Part shown: positions 47,046 through 63,960 of the stretch, piece by piece
Position numbering within the stretch: position 1 is the first letter of the stretch
How the letters are laid out: each line of letters starts with the position of its first letter
Assembly: GCA_009617715.1 (NCBI GenBank)
Contig: VTFK01000092.1
Location: forward strand, 682,001-746,000
Direction: 5' to 3'
Length of the DNA: 64,000 bases
Source of the DNA: Plectrocnemia conspersa
Lineage: Eukaryota > Arthropoda > Insecta > Trichoptera > Polycentropodidae
Translations under genes and position numbers: made by a program
The notes under the pieces: generated by a model
Seen by the model: the letters and a program-made list of their open reading frames with translations, nothing else
What the model was told of the DNA's origin: nothing
Database searches by the model: none

Positions 47046-48760
47046 ATCAGTGATTATTGCATCATTTTAATTTTAATCAATTATTACAGATGATGTTTTC
47101 CTAGATTTTCAAAATTTCGTGAACGAATATCATGATGATTAATTAAAATCGAGCTAGGTCGAACATATTAATCAAAGATTAATAAGCCCCAATTATTTTT
47201 ATTGAAACTTAATACAACACAGATAAAAAATAATTTATAAACGGGAAAAGTGGAATTTTATACGGGGGTATTAAATAATATGAATACTTAAGGAAGTAAA
47301 ACAATTAATTTTATAAGCAGATTAAGAAACTAATTGTTGAAATGTAGTATGAATTTAAATGTATATGCTAAACTAATAAGTGCTAATGACTGCTAATTTT
47401 TGATATATATAGAAAATATAGAAAAACTAATATTATAAGAAACAAGCTTAATAAAGTAAATATGACATTTATAAATTAAACTTTTGTTTAAGGTAGAGAT
47501 GTGTTATATTTACATTTTTATTTATACACATGCATATGACAGTTTTCTAGATTTGCCATGTTTTTTCTGAAATTACACTAATAAGGAAAATATTTTATTT
47601 ATACATTTTTTTGCAATATCTGAAAAATTGTCTGGAAGGATAAATCAGCGGTTTTTAACTTTAGAAATACATTAAAATAGCTCTGCTGCTCAATATTCAC
47701 TCGGAAGTATGAGTAATTTATGTTATTTTTAAAGTTTTAAAACTATTTTTTTTTATTGTGACGTACAATTTGGATGCCATTGGAGACATCGGTATACAGT
47801 TGTCCGCAACCACAGCAAAGGATATTAACAAAAAAAATGCATCAATTGGTAACCGCTTCATTGTTTAACATGCAGAATGTGTTCCTTTCCGACACGCAGT
47901 CTCCAAAAAAATTGGGCAAACATCATCAAAATTTCACATACGGCAGGTGTGACAAATAACAAGGAGGTGGATGCCTTATTATTTTATCGCGCCGCCAATC
48001 CTCTTACTGTCCTTGAGTGACCAATTGTCCACAGGTGCGAAACGAGAGTGTCTAATTGATCTGCGAGCAGATCTGCTAGACTGCCTGGCTCACGGCGCGA
48101 GATCGAGAAAAAATCAGATAAAAAAAAACTTAGGCCGTGCAGCAAAAAAAAAAAAAGGTGGTGCCGTATTTGCCGCCGACGATGACACAGACGATTTTTT
48201 TCCTAAAGTTTATTGATCGATCGACATTCTGTGTCTTGTTAAATCCGACTAGACGCCGAACGGCTCAATCGAGAAATGGTTTTTGTGTTATTTTTTTGTT
48301 TTATATATTAACTCGTTTTTATAGGATTGATATTGCATAATCGAATATATTGCGTCATGTGGGTGAATGAATTTCATTAATGAAATTAAATTTGACGCAA
48401 TAAGGAATAACTATAATTAAAATTTTAATTCATAAATATTAAACAGACGAATTAATAAGATAAACAGCGAGGCCAAACTTTTGACTTAAAACTTATTGCG
48501 TCATATAATTTTCTACAGATTTTTTTATTTGTTTCAAACTTTTAATCCCCTCGGTGAAAAACCGCACAAGAAAAAATCTGAATTCATCCATACTGATCAA
48601 TCATGTATTTACAGATGAAAAAAAACTTTTCTTATTCACGTGGCAACCATTATTACATTCTGATACCTCACTAGCATTATATAGGTGGCGATGAATTATA
48701 GAATGAGTAGATTTTAATTTCTCTGCTAAGTCTTCAACAGTTGTTTACAATATACATATA
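47046..48760. other. No confident gene
   Basis: The segment 47760-48210 is GC-richer and carries a run of 13 A residues at about 48142-48154. Open frames occur, but no protein family is recognised. It could be a retrocopy remnant. The rest is AT-rich. Confidence 0.35.
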
Positions 48761-48763
48761 TAT

Positions 48764-48924
48764 CAGTGGCGTGCCGTCCATATATGCGGTCGATTCAAAA
48801 CGCCACCAGCATGCACGGTTGATCGAATATAAACACGATCACGTGATCGGCTGAGTAGCTCGTCATCAACCGTTGATGCTGATGGCATTTTGAATCTACC
48901 GGATCTATAGACGGCACGCCATTG
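48764..48924. mobile_element. hAT-like MITE with about 42-bp inverted repeats
   Basis: 161 bp, starting CAGTGGCGTGCCGTCCATAT and ending with the reverse complement of CAATGGCGTGCCGTCTATAG. The arms extend to TTCAAAACGCCA / TTCAAAATGCCA, about 42 bp. Flanks ATATATAT and ATATACAT are a near-perfect 8-bp duplication, though in low-complexity DNA. A GATCACGTGATC palindrome lies in the centre (about 48836-48847). Confidence 0.8.
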
Positions 48925-49409
48925 ATATACATATATATGTATATATATACATATACTATCAATACAAAACTTAAATAATTGCTTATTAAAAATATACTTT
49001 GCTAAAAAAAAAGAAATCATCCTTTTGAAATAACCAAGAATTTTAAGAGCGACTAAACTTAAAATGGCGATACAATAATAATTAATTTATTTATGTATGA
49101 TCTTAAAAATACGCAAAAAAATCATTTAGAATTGTGTTGTTGAGAAGTGACTATAATGGTTTCGCTTATAAAAAGTCACGCGGAAGATGCTTTATTATAA
49201 ATATTGTACGTTAATATTCGGAGTTTGACATAAAGACCATTCGTCTACATAACACTTTTCAGGCATTCAGATAAACTTCGTTTAAAAAACATATAAAAGA
49301 TTTGCCACCTGTTCACATAAGCACTCCGAATCAGAGCTATTCTTATTTCATGAACAACACAGATCAAGACCACCTATTTAATCCCTTTTGAATCAATCTA
49401 AATCAAAGG

Positions 49410-49650
49410 TCAGAGTAGCGCAGTCCGTAACATCTCAGACTTCTAACCATAAGGTTGCAGGTTCGAAGCCCAGTAAGAGACTTGAATTTTATTTGTAGAA
49501 GTAGGCAATTATTAAATCTGGCCCCAGCCGTAATAATTTATGTACTTACTTGTAGGTATTCATTATTTCTTACTGACTTAGTTAGTACAGATTTATATTT
49601 TATAAAACAATGGGCTTAAGCTTGTCAGGTTACAACGGAAGATTTAAAAA
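49410..49650 (+). mobile_element. tRNA-derived SINE, family 1, copy 2
   Basis: A box region TAGCGCAGTCCGTAAC, B box GGTTCGAAGCC (49460-49470), body, and the tail CTTGTCAGGTTACAACGGAA, as at 41115-41134. The head is better preserved than in copy 1. Confidence 0.8.
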
Positions 49651-50519
49651 TATAACATAGAGTCTTCTATTAGACACTACTGCTCAATACTGGGACCTGA
49701 ATTTTATTTGTATTTTGGTATAATTTATTTAATAAAACAGCTAATCTAGCGTCTAACTGGCTTAATAAGTTACACCAGTCTAGAAATAGGAATACATAAA
49801 AAATGCCGCTCGCAGATAAAAAATAGGCCATGTCAATAATTAGCTGGATTTTTTGAATGTGATAAATGATCACATAACAATAACAAATTATAATAATATC
49901 AATATTTATAAACATGCTTTTACGTCATGAAATTAATGGACGATATGACTAAAGGAATTTCCTGAGTGGTCTACGAGTTAATGAAGAAGCATATCTTTTT
50001 TTTTAAAATAAAAGTTAATCATCGCTTCAATTTTAAAGTATTATTGTTCAAATATATATGTGCAATAAACAGCTCAAAATAATTGAATAAGTCATACAAC
50101 TTTTCATCAAAATTAAAAATCTCGATGTGAAAAATATAATAAAAAACAAAACTTTAAATCTATCTGGGCGAAGTGGGGTATGTTAGAACCCCGTTTTTCA
50201 TGTTGTTGTCACATATTTTAAATTACTAATATTATTAAATTTATATTCTATGCTATTAAGTTATAGAACGTTAACAATATGTTGTTATGCTTTAAAATTA
50301 TTTTTATATTAAAGTTACTTTGTTTTGCAGATAAACTAATATTTTCTTAAGAAACAGTATGTAAAACAGTATCAACTATAAAAGTTAATTGATCGTAACG
50401 TCTTCATTTTTTTTACAAAAAAAATTATATTTTAAAAAAATTCGCACACTTTTTTAAATGAAAACTTTCTAGTTTATAATTAAGTGTTTTCCCATTTACC
50501 TTCTACGAGGATAGTAGTC
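49651..50519. other. No feature seen
   Basis: AT-rich sequence without a recognisable gene or repeat. Confidence 0.5.
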
Positions 50520-50647
50520 AGGCGCGTACCCTGTGATTCTTTCCCTTTCGCTCGCTCGCGTGTTAAGTGACGAGAATGAGTGAGAGATAAGAGTGTTCTT
50601 TACATGCGTTCTTTTTACCATACGTTCTATTTTACCATACGCGCCTG
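50520..50647. mobile_element. Short hAT-type element (CAGGCGCGTA ends), copy 1
   Basis: 128 bp, beginning CAGGCGCGTAC and ending in GTACGCGCCTG-like TACGCGCCTG. Flanked by ATAGTAGT and ATAGTAAT, an 8-bp duplication with one mismatch. The interior holds TCGCTCGCTCGCGTGTTAAG and GACGAGAATGAGTGAGAGAT, shared with 55781-55951 and fragments near 14340 and 31250. Non-coding. Confidence 0.85.
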
Positions 50648-54399
<3,752 letters not shown>

Positions 54400-54400
<1 letters not shown>

Positions 54401-54720
54401 ACTCACAAATTAAATAATATTTTTTAACGCCTCGACTTCGCCGTTCAATTCCAGATCAATTCGAGAGATTACCGCAATTGGAATTGGCGCAATTACAGCG
54501 AAGCGTCAAAGCCATTGTAATGCCAATTGATTGGCATCCTAGTTTATTGCGTTGATGTTAATCTGGGCCCAAGGTTTACGACTCCTGATCGCCACCTGCC
54601 GCATCGGTGAGAGCTAAATGCGAAATCGTTTCCAATACGATTCGGTGAACCGGTGATCGATATACAGATTCAAAGGGTCTTATCAATGGGTGGGATCAGA
54701 ATCAACTTTACTGAAGATTT
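54400..54720. promoter_or_regulatory. Candidate conserved non-coding or regulatory patch
   Basis: A CG- and ATTG-rich patch (for example CCGCAATTGGAATTGGCGCA at about 54472) without transposon ends, tandem structure or an open frame. CAATTA and ATTGATTGG motifs recur, resembling homeodomain or PBC binding sites. The regulatory role is inference only. Confidence 0.25.
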
Positions 54721-55254
54721 TTATCCCTCAGGTTAAAACAAACAATACTCTAAAAATATATATGAACCACGTATTTATTTTGGACCTGCGTTATTTACAG
54801 CAAGTCAATATCTGTAGGGACCACAATAAATTGTTTTTACAAGACCTGTTCAAAAGTCATTAAAAATAATGGATGTTTTTATTTAAAGAAGCAAAGTTTT
54901 AGCATCTGGCTAAAAATAATGCTTAAGACAATATAACATAAGTCATTTCCTTGCCGAAAGTAATTAACGCTATATCTATCGTGAGCGCACTGTGGGAGTT
55001 TTAATGATCTGCGCTATTAACCACAACTTGAAAGATCACCATAACTATCACTTGAACATCGAAAAGATAAATTTTACACAATACGAAATACATTATTTTT
55101 TATTTTAATTCAAGGTTGCTTAACCAACTCTCCTTCAGTTTATTTAGAAATACATACTAAACTATATATACTAAAATATGTCATGATACAATTACTAATT
55201 ACATCATTCAAAAATCAAGAAAAATAAATTAGAAGCATCGATCTTTTTTCTAGC

Positions 55255-55365
55255 GCATTATTTTTATAAATAAAAATTCGAGTGCCACTGCCGACGCTTG
55301 AACCCGTAACCTCAGAGTTGCTAGTCTGAAACTTTACGGACTACGCTATTCTGTCTCTATAATTT
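55255..55365 (-). mobile_element. tRNA-derived SINE, family 2, truncated head
   Basis: Same head as 45308-45510 (reverse of CGAGTGCCACTGCCGACGC...ACTACGCTATTCTGTC). The tail is missing. Confidence 0.7.
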
Positions 55366-55609
55366 TTGCTTATAAAGTCATAAAACTAATGAATGTATTG
55401 TCTTTTGCATTTATAAATAAATGGTTTGTCTCAAAATAAACGAAAAGCAAAAAAGCATTGTCAAAAAAAAAATATCTTCGAGCAGTACTGAATTGTTAGA
55501 GGTAAAAGTTACAATTCCATTGTTGCCGGACTTATGCAACTGCTCAACAGTTATAATATTATTTTATCAGGGGTAAGCTTAATTTACAAGCGTTACAAAG
55601 AGGTAAATC

Positions 55610-55745
55610 TTTAACAACCTACAAGTAAGCATTACCCATCAGACTTTTCAGTCTGTGAATCGGTGACATCTATATAAATAATTATAAATTATTATCTGTG
55701 TTATAATTTACAATCAATGGATATTTTTTTAATAATAGTGCACTT
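55610..55745 (-). mobile_element. tRNA-derived SINE, family 2, tail-only copy
   Basis: Contains AGACTTTTCAGTCTGTGAAT and CGGTGACATCTATAT, then the AATCAATGGAT and AATAATAGTGCACTTTTT blocks in the same order as in copies at 45308 and 59065. The tRNA-like head is absent. The next 36 bases lead into the hAT-type element at 55781. Confidence 0.6.
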
Positions 55746-55780
55746 TTTTGCTAATACTGGAACATAAAGACTGTTTTGAT

Positions 55781-55951
55781 CAGGCGCGTTCGGTGATATT
55801 TTTTTTCGCTCGTTCACGTGTTAGGTGACGAGAGTGAGTGAGAGATAAAGGTGTGCGTTACATGCGTTCCGCACGTTCACTTCTTCTCACTCACTCTCGT
55901 CACTTAACACGTGAGCGAGCGAAAGAGAATGAATGTCACCGTACGCGCCTG
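55781..55951. mobile_element. Short hAT-type foldback element (CAGGCGCGTA ends), copy 2
   Basis: 171 bp, beginning CAGGCGCGTTCGGTGA and ending TCACCGTACGCGCCTG. Unlike copy 1 (50520-50647), almost its whole length is self-complementary: TCGCTCGTTCACGTGTTAGG on the left pairs with CTTAACACGTGAGCGAGCGA on the right. Flanks GTTTTGAT and GTTTAGAC are an 8-bp duplication with two mismatches. Confidence 0.85.
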
Positions 55952-57960
55952 GTTTAGACCGATTATACATATATCTATCAGACAATAACACAGATTCCAG
56001 TTCCGCTGTAAGTCGTTTAGAGTAGATAATATCAAGGGAGAATAATCGCATTGATTTACACTTTTTTACCAATTGTATATAAGCTGCCATAGAAAATCAC
56101 ATAATTTCGAATTTTTTAAGGCTCATTTGAATTTTACTTGTACTTTACATTTTCAAAGAAACAACTAGCAAAGCAAGCAAAAAAAAAACGGAAGCTATAG
56201 TTAAATTACCGTATTTAAATAATAAAAAGGTAGTAAAACTTTAAATTCGATTGGTGCTGGACTTACGCAACTCAAAGAAAAAGTATGTTAGTCTATTCTG
56301 GGGTAGAAATGATTAGCTCAAATTTAATTTGTCCTGTATTTTTATTAAGAAAATAAGGATGTTCTTGTTAATATTTACCGAGTTTTTAATGCATTTGAGT
56401 ACACGTATTAGTTGTCACTTATTATTAACCCTATTTTTTCCAGATTATTATACATACATTATCACGTTTTTGGTTAATTTGCTAATCAAACGCAATTGCT
56501 CGATGGTCAAGAGCAAACATAAAAATGTACGCCTAGGTGTTCAAAGTCGAGAAGGTCGCCATTATGTAAATGCCCAAGCAGTGGGTCATTCATTCTCTTA
56601 ACTCACACGAGTGTTCAACTTTTAGTGAGTTGTCCCATAAAATTTCACAACACTAATTAAACCTCTTATCTCTCTATCATTAGTCGAGTTAAATGCTAAA
56701 CGAGTTATACAGACACCATAGCGTCACTTCTATTAGCGGACGAAACGTGGCAGACCAGGTATAATCAGGTCCTTGTTGAACATATTAAATACGAAAAATG
56801 TAGTAGGTAGTGAGTGACTAATGTGAATTTTTAACTTTTAATGGATAAACTCACGTGTTCGTCATAAATAATGGGCTTTGAATAGAGTGCGCGTTTGGAA
56901 TTATTTTCTAATATCTAATCTGAAGTCGTAATAATGTCATTTGGGACTGAATACAAATTTTGTTCTTTAAATTTTTGTCACAAGTTAAAGATTGGTTCAA
57001 TAACTATTTTTATTATTAATAGGTAAGCTAATAATATAATTTATAGTAAGAGTGTGATAAATTATATACGAATCGTTTAAATGCATAAAAGTCATAAAGC
57101 AATTTAATACAGTTAAGTATTATAATATGTACAGATATAAAATGCTTGTATATTTTTTTCGTTAAAAAGTAACAATTTTTCTTCGATTTAGATGGAAATT
57201 AGGTATCTTTTTATATTAGCTTTCAAAAACTCTTGTATGTTCCAAGTCGAAAACGAATTAGTAGAAGTGAAAGTTACAGATAGAAGTGAGTTTAATGTTC
57301 CATATTTATATACTTTCTCAAAGTTAAGGGATGTCTACACCAGATCGTCTTGCTAATGCGATAATTTGGGGTGAAAACAGACTTTTTGTTATTGTATACT
57401 TAAATCACTAATAATAATTCCCTTTGGTTAACGACTATAAATGTAATTTAAAAAGTGGTTGATTTAGGAATTCTGTAAATGTGGAATTTATAATTCAGGT
57501 CAGGGTTTATTCTATCGTAATATACAGCGCATTCATTTGTATTTGTATTGGCACTGATTGTATTCATTTTGCAGATAGTGTCGGTCTTTTTTGGAAAAGT
57601 GAATATTTGGTCCGCTCAAATATTCAATCGGCACGCGTATTTATTTTATGTCGATGAAACAAACTTGTTCTTTAACTCAAGAATAAATCATTTCAATATA
57701 AAAATAAAAATTATCATTATGCTTTAATATTTCAGAAATTTAGTACTGCACTAAAATTTATGGAGAAGTTGCAAATTAAAGATTGGAAGAATGCTAAACC
57801 TCATTATATTTCAAATTGTTATTAAAAAAACTTTTCTAATTATGCTACTTATAGTCATCAAGGTAAAAAATAAAAATTAATGATTGAAGCAAACTACTCC
57901 TTGTTGATAGAGAGAATTCAAAGATTTTAAAGATGTCTCTATAATAGGTAGTACGGGTCG
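55952..57960. other. No confident gene; part of dispersed repeat B near 56240-56300
   Basis: AT-rich. GGTGCTGGACTTACGCAACT near 56252 resembles blocks at 55530 and 58785, which marks repeat B. No coding gene is recognised. Confidence 0.4.
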
Positions 57961-57974
57961 TATCCTAGTGTGCT

Positions 57975-58205
57975 AGGATAGAATTTATTGCATTCTCGGC
58001 GTAGCGTTTACTCAAAAAAGCACTTTTTAACGTTGCTAAGAGGCTGTGTCGACAACCCGTCAATGCTCGAGCTTAAGAGTGCTCTAGAGAGTCACGATCG
58101 CGTCCCTTTTTCTTACCCCGTTACGGGCAAAATGTCAGCGCTTGAAAACGCCCCTCTTTCAAGAGTCATCTAGCTCTTCAACGAGCTTGCCAACATGTCC
58201 ATTAT
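57975..58205 (+). pseudogene. LINE 3-prime fragment
   Basis: Plus-strand frame ending with ALENAPLSRVI, a stop, then LFNELANMSI, resembling the C-terminal end of the copy at 34140 ([14 protein letters not shown]). The upstream frame contains LRGCVDNPSMLELKSALE, loosely like the PELL segment of such elements. A decayed copy; class jockey-like by analogy. Confidence 0.45.
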
Positions 58206-58589
58206 TACTTATAGGTAAAACCTCAGTTTTGTATTTAAAAATAATAAATACATACCGAATAAATTATATTTTTAAACGCATTTTTTTCAAATATTAAGAT
58301 AAGAAATACATTAGTTTTTTATAAGCAAATATAGTATAAAGCTTATTATTCTAAAAAAAAAACATTTTACATATTTAAGTAAAAAAAATAAAATAAAGTA
58401 TATGGAGTTTTGATCTTGATAATTGAAAAAAATGCTTTTTAGCGGCATGATTAAAAAAATAAAAAAAGGCAATAAACAAAGCCAAAAGTAATTAACGCAA
58501 AAACGGAATTTATTGTAAACGATACAAAACCGAACTAATGTGTTTGCTTTTTAAGATAAGCATAACCCCCCCACAAATAACAATGATTT

Positions 58590-58845
58590 TTTATTTTTGC
58601 ATTTAAAAGATAGAGCAATTCAGAAATTTACAGAAGAATTTAACATTAAACGTGTATCTACTTGTTATAATCATTTATCACAAAAAACGGGATCTATTGT
58701 GAACGGCATAAATAACGCAATTGCAATCCAAAACGTACGTAAAGTGAAAGATGAGGTATTAAAACTACAATACGAAATTCCATTGTTGCTGAACTTATGC
58801 AACTCGAAAGAAAATCGAACAAGATTTTTTTTTTTATGAATCGAT
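58590..58845. repeat. Dispersed repeat B, longest copy
   Basis: Contains GGGATCTATTGTGAACGGCA and AATTCCATTGTTGCTGAACT. Related blocks are at 35290, 58495, 55515 and 56250. The plus strand stays open for 80 codons, but the composition and dispersal suggest repeat DNA. No tRNA head or inverted ends were found. Confidence 0.45.
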
Positions 58846-59064
58846 ATTAATAATAGCTTTTTTAATAACTTTTTTTGTTAAATTTTGTTCTTAATGTTTT
58901 TGTGATCCCTGAAAATTTTTATTTAAGCTGAATATCTACTTTTGCATATGAACTCTTATTAAGGATATTTATTTTTAATTTTTATTACATCTTTCGTTGT
59001 AATCTTAGAGGGCCAATGTGTAAATCTGTACCAACTGAGTAAGTCAATCAGATATAATGAATAT

Positions 59065-59293
59065 CTACAAGTAAGTATTAACTACCAGACTGAAAGTCTG
59101 GGTATCGGTGACATCTATATTATTATGTGTAATATAATTTATAACCAATAAATGTCACTGCAGCTGGCACTAGTTTTTTTTATTGATAGCGCATTTTTTT
59201 TAAATCAAAATTTGAGTGCCGCTGCAAGGGCTCGAACTCGCAACCTCAGAGTTATTAGTCTGAGACGTTACGGACTATGCTATTCCGTCCTTA
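59065..59293 (-). mobile_element. tRNA-derived SINE, family 2, copy 2 (most complete)
   Basis: Read on the minus strand: A box TAGCATAGTCCGTAAC, B box GAGTTCGAGCCC, body with GCGGCACTCAAATTTTGATT, and tail with CCGATACCCAGACTTTCAGT. It spans about 229 bp and is the best-preserved member here. Confidence 0.82.
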
Positions 59294-62200
59294 ATATTTC
59301 ATTTAATAATATTTTATGATTTAAAATAAGTAACATAACTGTATATATTTCATATCAAATCTTATTTTACAGGAAATATTTTAAGGTTGATTACAAGAAA
59401 TTTATTATTATTATCATCATATAAGAGAAATTGTTCAAATGTTTTTAATTATCATTAATTATAATTTGATTCAGCAGTTATTTTCGAATTATCTACAACT
59501 ATATTGTCAAAAATAAAAAATGCAAATATATAAGAGAAAAATAAATTTGCATTTTTTAACAATGATCTGATGAAAAAATAATTTTTAACGGTTTTTTTTA
59601 AAAATTACGTTTTTTAACAATAATCTGAGGGAATATATATATGAAGCTCAGCAACTTATTATCTTAAGATTAATTCATTTTTTTTATTAAACATAACGTT
59701 AAAATCTTTTGTAAATTGAGCATTATCATATAATATTTATATTTATATTTCGTTCCATACGTTCCGTCAGGAAACTGATAATATTGGCCATCACAGCTAG
59801 CTCGTAGCGATAACAATTATATTATGTCGTATATATTAAGCTTATAAATAAACATGAAAGCTATAATTACTAAGAGTTTAATTAGAAAACCTCAAGCTCC
59901 AAAACTTTGGCGAAACGTCACCGAGTTACATCAGAGATTTCTGACTCGACTCAAAACTTTCACAACCACAGGATTGATTAAAGACAAGTAAAATAGTAAA
60001 ATAGATTGTGGCATCGGTAAGATTCATCGAAATTACGGTTGTTAATTAATATGTATTTGACTTTAAAAAAATCTGTTTGAGTACCTTAAAGAAATATTAA
60101 AATTATTTTGCTTAATTAAATTTATAGAGATAGTATCAGAGACAGGAAGTTTATAATTAAACGAGATATTGCCGCTGTATATGTTAAAATAACAGTTTAA
60201 CAAGTGCGATGATTCACTTATATTAAAACAATGTTAAATGATTGGAATATATTAGCTTTTTAGGTTATCCTACGCCACTTTATTGCAAAACGGTGGTCTC
60301 GCAGTCAATATTGACCCACGATCTTACCATCGACCGGGTTCACCTAACAAGATATGTTTACTCAATCAATTCAACAAAAATTCTGGTAATATTCTTCACC
60401 TGTTCACAAAAAATATGATGTCACATCTGGTGGCATTGAGAAGGTTGTTCGCTGACAGCGAGTTTAATCGCTTTTTTCGACAATATTTGCGGTCGGTTTG
60501 AGTTTTAGGAAAAAAGGAACTAAAACCAAGTTATTTATTGCCAAATTGGCGAACATAAGACTAAAATGGAATTTGCATATCTTAATGGAGGCTAGATTCA
60601 AAAATTTGCATTTATATGTATACTGGCGCTTGAAGGCAGAAATAAAGTATTTGCAACGATAAACGAATCCCGTCAGTTAGTGTTTCTGTGTATTATTTTA
60701 AGTCAGGTAGGTCACTATGTAATTGTTTTTCAAAACGTTATAAACTAAACATAAATATCGATTCTTTTAAATATAAAAAAATATCAAAACTTTTTACTTT
60801 AACTAATAAGTGGCTTTTTAATACAAGCAATAAAAATATAAACACGAATCGATAATTTCAGCCATTAACTTTAACGATCGCTTTGTCAGCTTTGCTTCTT
60901 TTTACAAAAAATACATCAGAGTTCAAAGAACGTTTTTTTTCATACTAAACATTTTATGGCAACTTTTATCAATTAAAAGATTTTATGCAAACACATAAAA
61001 ATACATAAATAAGAAGATAATATATAAAAAAATGTGTACATTCCACCCATTCATTTGATTCTGTAAACCAGTTTTTCACTGGTGTTCTATAATTCCTCCT
61101 GCACTATCCTTTGCGAGATAACCCTTTTCGCACTAACAAGGATAAATTATAGATGTCAGTTAACGCGCTCGGGAGTGCATAATTTGCATCCGAGAGATAC
61201 CGAGAGTAACGCAGTTAAATCTAGGCGCTAATAACTTTGACGCTTACTATGAAATATTTCCATAATTCTCAGGTAACTAATAAATCTAAATTGCATTTTT
61301 TTTATTATTTTTAGTTTCAATTGTAAAATATTTCCGATATTCAAATTTTTAATTGGGATTATACAATTCAATATTGAAGTGACGATTGCTTAATTATTGC
61401 GCAATTTTCACATGAAAAATCGCTCTATATAAACGTAGAATATTAATCGCTTTTGATATAAATTTTCACCATATTTGGTAATAATTGATCAGATAAAGCG
61501 ATCGTGTGTACGCCCGATAAAGGCCTGTATTAATGTCGAATATTTGCATAAATTTACAACAATGTGTTGTGTATATGATGCTTTATAAATTACTTGATAC
61601 TAACCATATATTTTGATTATTATTATACAGTTAATCCAAATAACTAATTTATAATCATTCAGTATACAAAATAAGCTTTTTACGTTTATATAACTAAATT
61701 TGAAACATCAAACAAACTATTTTATGTAGTCAAAACTGAAAAGTGTCGAACTCTTAAAATATAAAAGCAAAAATGATTTACTAGCGGTATGGGTTTATAC
61801 TATAAACCCATGTGGCTACACTATAAACTTTATGGTGTAGTTACACATTGTAATTTATTTTTAAGCTGCATTGTTTTCGCATTTTTTTTAATGAGTATTA
61901 GTTGTTTATGTCATATTGAATGTGAAGTTATAATTTGACTGGCGTTATATATCCAAGATTAATATATATTTCTATCAGTGATAGTGAATTTATATGCTGC
62001 TCTAGACTGTCGTTTAACATGATTTGACAGTTGCAAAAAATATATTTGCTGTTTAAATCAAGCCAAACGTAACTTGACAATTTAAAAGCTATGTTACTAA
62101 CTATAGGTTTTAATTTTCTTCAAGTGAAATATATAACTTTTATGTCAAACTGTGCGATGTCATAATTTTTTAAATTGAATCTTTGATCCTGTGGAAATAT

Positions 62201-63335
62201 GTGTACCAAATTATCCCTTTGTGAACAAATATAGTCCCTCTGATACCTATCAGTGTAATTTATTAATCGGCACGATTGTATGAGCGGTATAAGTCACTGA
62301 CTATTGACCTGAAAGATCTGGCTAAGTGTTTTTTAATTTTGTTTGGAATTAGTGAATATCATATAATTATATTTCGATCAATAAACACGAATTATCGTGA
62401 TAATTAGTACATATTATGTATTATTTTTTAAATATAAATGTATGTATCCCCAAATATCAATAGATAAAAAATACGTTTTATTAGCATTTATATGGTTTGA
62501 TCAACAATAACCTCAATCTACATAAGAACTAAGTATATATTACATGTTCATGTTTAAAACGTACCTAGTTCAGTAAAATCTAACGTATATGTGCATTTAA
62601 TCAGAAGCAATGATAATGTTTATGTAATATAAAAGGAAAAACTCACTTTTCGGCCTCGGAGCCCGTTGACGAGAATTCAAAATTAGAAGATTGTTTTATG
62701 ATTGTTTATCTAGTTTAATCAATGTATTCTTCTAATCTTTAACACGTCACGTATATATTTAATTTTCATAGTTATAACACACTTAGTTAATTTGCAATCC
62801 GATTATTTATATTCAGTCAAATCGAACAACGCACATGATGAATTAATAAAAATTACTGTCGCGTAGCAAAATTTTATTTATAAATAACAATTATTTAAAA
62901 CTGTTGTCATGTTGATGTCGGCCATCTTGTTTTATATTTAAATGCTTATTTTTCATTGGTCGAAACAACCGAATGCATTACCGGCGGCTAGAAAATCAAT
63001 CGGAGCAAATTAAATTTTTAATATTATTAATATAATTAAATATATTTCTTTTGTTTACTTTTAAAATATGCGCGTCCGGAAGCGGCTTAGAACAAATATA
63101 TATAAGATGATATTGGCTATGTATGCCATCATGATTTAAAATTGAAACAAAAAAAGTTCTGCTGAACTCGCACCAAGCGGAGCTAAGTCGAGAATCGACC
63201 AAGACAACACTTAAAAAACCGAGAAAGCTGCCGTTTTCTACTTTACATTATATCTAGTCAAGATAAAAATTCGAGAAATCCAAGAGTTCAGCCAGATCTT
63301 ATTGACGACTTTAAAACTACATAACACAAGAGACG
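59294..63335. other. No confident gene; possible regulatory patches and repeat C copy
   Basis: AT-rich overall. 61918-62010 carries repeat C blocks. 61780-61850 holds the palindrome ATGGGTTTATACTATAAACCCAT and a weaker one beside it. 61130-61260 is CG-richer, with TAATTTGCAT and homeodomain-like cores, no repeat signature. 60283-60501 is open on the plus strand but unrecognised. Confidence 0.35.
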
Positions 63336-63960
63336 AAATTATGCTGATAAAAACACAATGAATTCATAATTAAAATTTATGTGTTCAATTATTATTAAAA
63401 TTGATGTCAAACTATATCGTGGTGTTTTGTAAACTTTTCTGAAAGTAATTTTACAAAAGGCGTTTAAAAATAGCCTCTGCATGAAAAGGTGCCACTTCTT
63501 GGCACTAAGAGGTTCAAAGGTGTCGTGTGTACAGTCGCGATCGGCGGCAATGACCGCTGTTCGTGAGGTAGACCGTTGTTCCTGCCAGTCAGCAGATTCG
63601 CCAGGGTCTCTCACGGTCACACGTCTCGTCATCATCATCATCTCCCGTGAGAAAATCACTGCTCGTCTCTCCTTCCGCAGGCTCCTTCGTCTCCTTCTTG
63701 CTTTTACTTCACGCACGCTTCTTGGCGCCAAGCGATTCGGAAATTTGTATAATTGGATTTATTATCGCAATTGTGTAATGTCTTCTGTCTCGCGGCGCTT
63801 TTGGATCGCTTTCCGGGAAATGTGTACATACATATACATGAACATACAGACATACGTATGTAATCTAATTAAGCTTTTCAAGTTTTAGGCGAGTCTTTTC
63901 GTTCTTTACATGAGAGTGATTTTTAGGTATGCGGAGCGCGACTCACCGCTACCACCTCTT
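63336..63960. promoter_or_regulatory. GC/CpG-richer region at the right edge; possible promoter or exon
   Basis: The segment 63480-63820 is clearly GC-richer than the preceding 20 kb and is open on both strands for more than 100 codons, with an Arg-rich minus-strand reading (ARRRRRSLRKERR). No domain is recognised. It lies upstream of ADAMTS in that gene's orientation, so it might be its promoter and 5-prime UTR, or belong to a neighbour beyond the window. Confidence 0.25.

Noticed and set aside
48763..49020. Minus-strand frame of 85 codons
   Set aside because: It runs through the hAT-like MITE at 48764-48924 and its AT-rich flank, so it is not a gene.
49410..49480. Possible functional tRNA gene
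   Set aside because: It has A- and B-box-like elements but no full cloverleaf, and it carries a SINE body and a tail shared with another copy.
61788..61812. Palindrome ATGGGTTTATACTATAAACCCAT as a regulatory operator
   Set aside because: A single 23-bp AT-rich palindrome with no neighbouring gene. It could arise by chance or from a foldback repeat.
63339..63731. Arg-rich minus-strand frame as a gene
   Set aside because: Its start is not supported, the composition follows the GC-rich block, and the other strand is equally open. It was kept only as a possible promoter or exon region.
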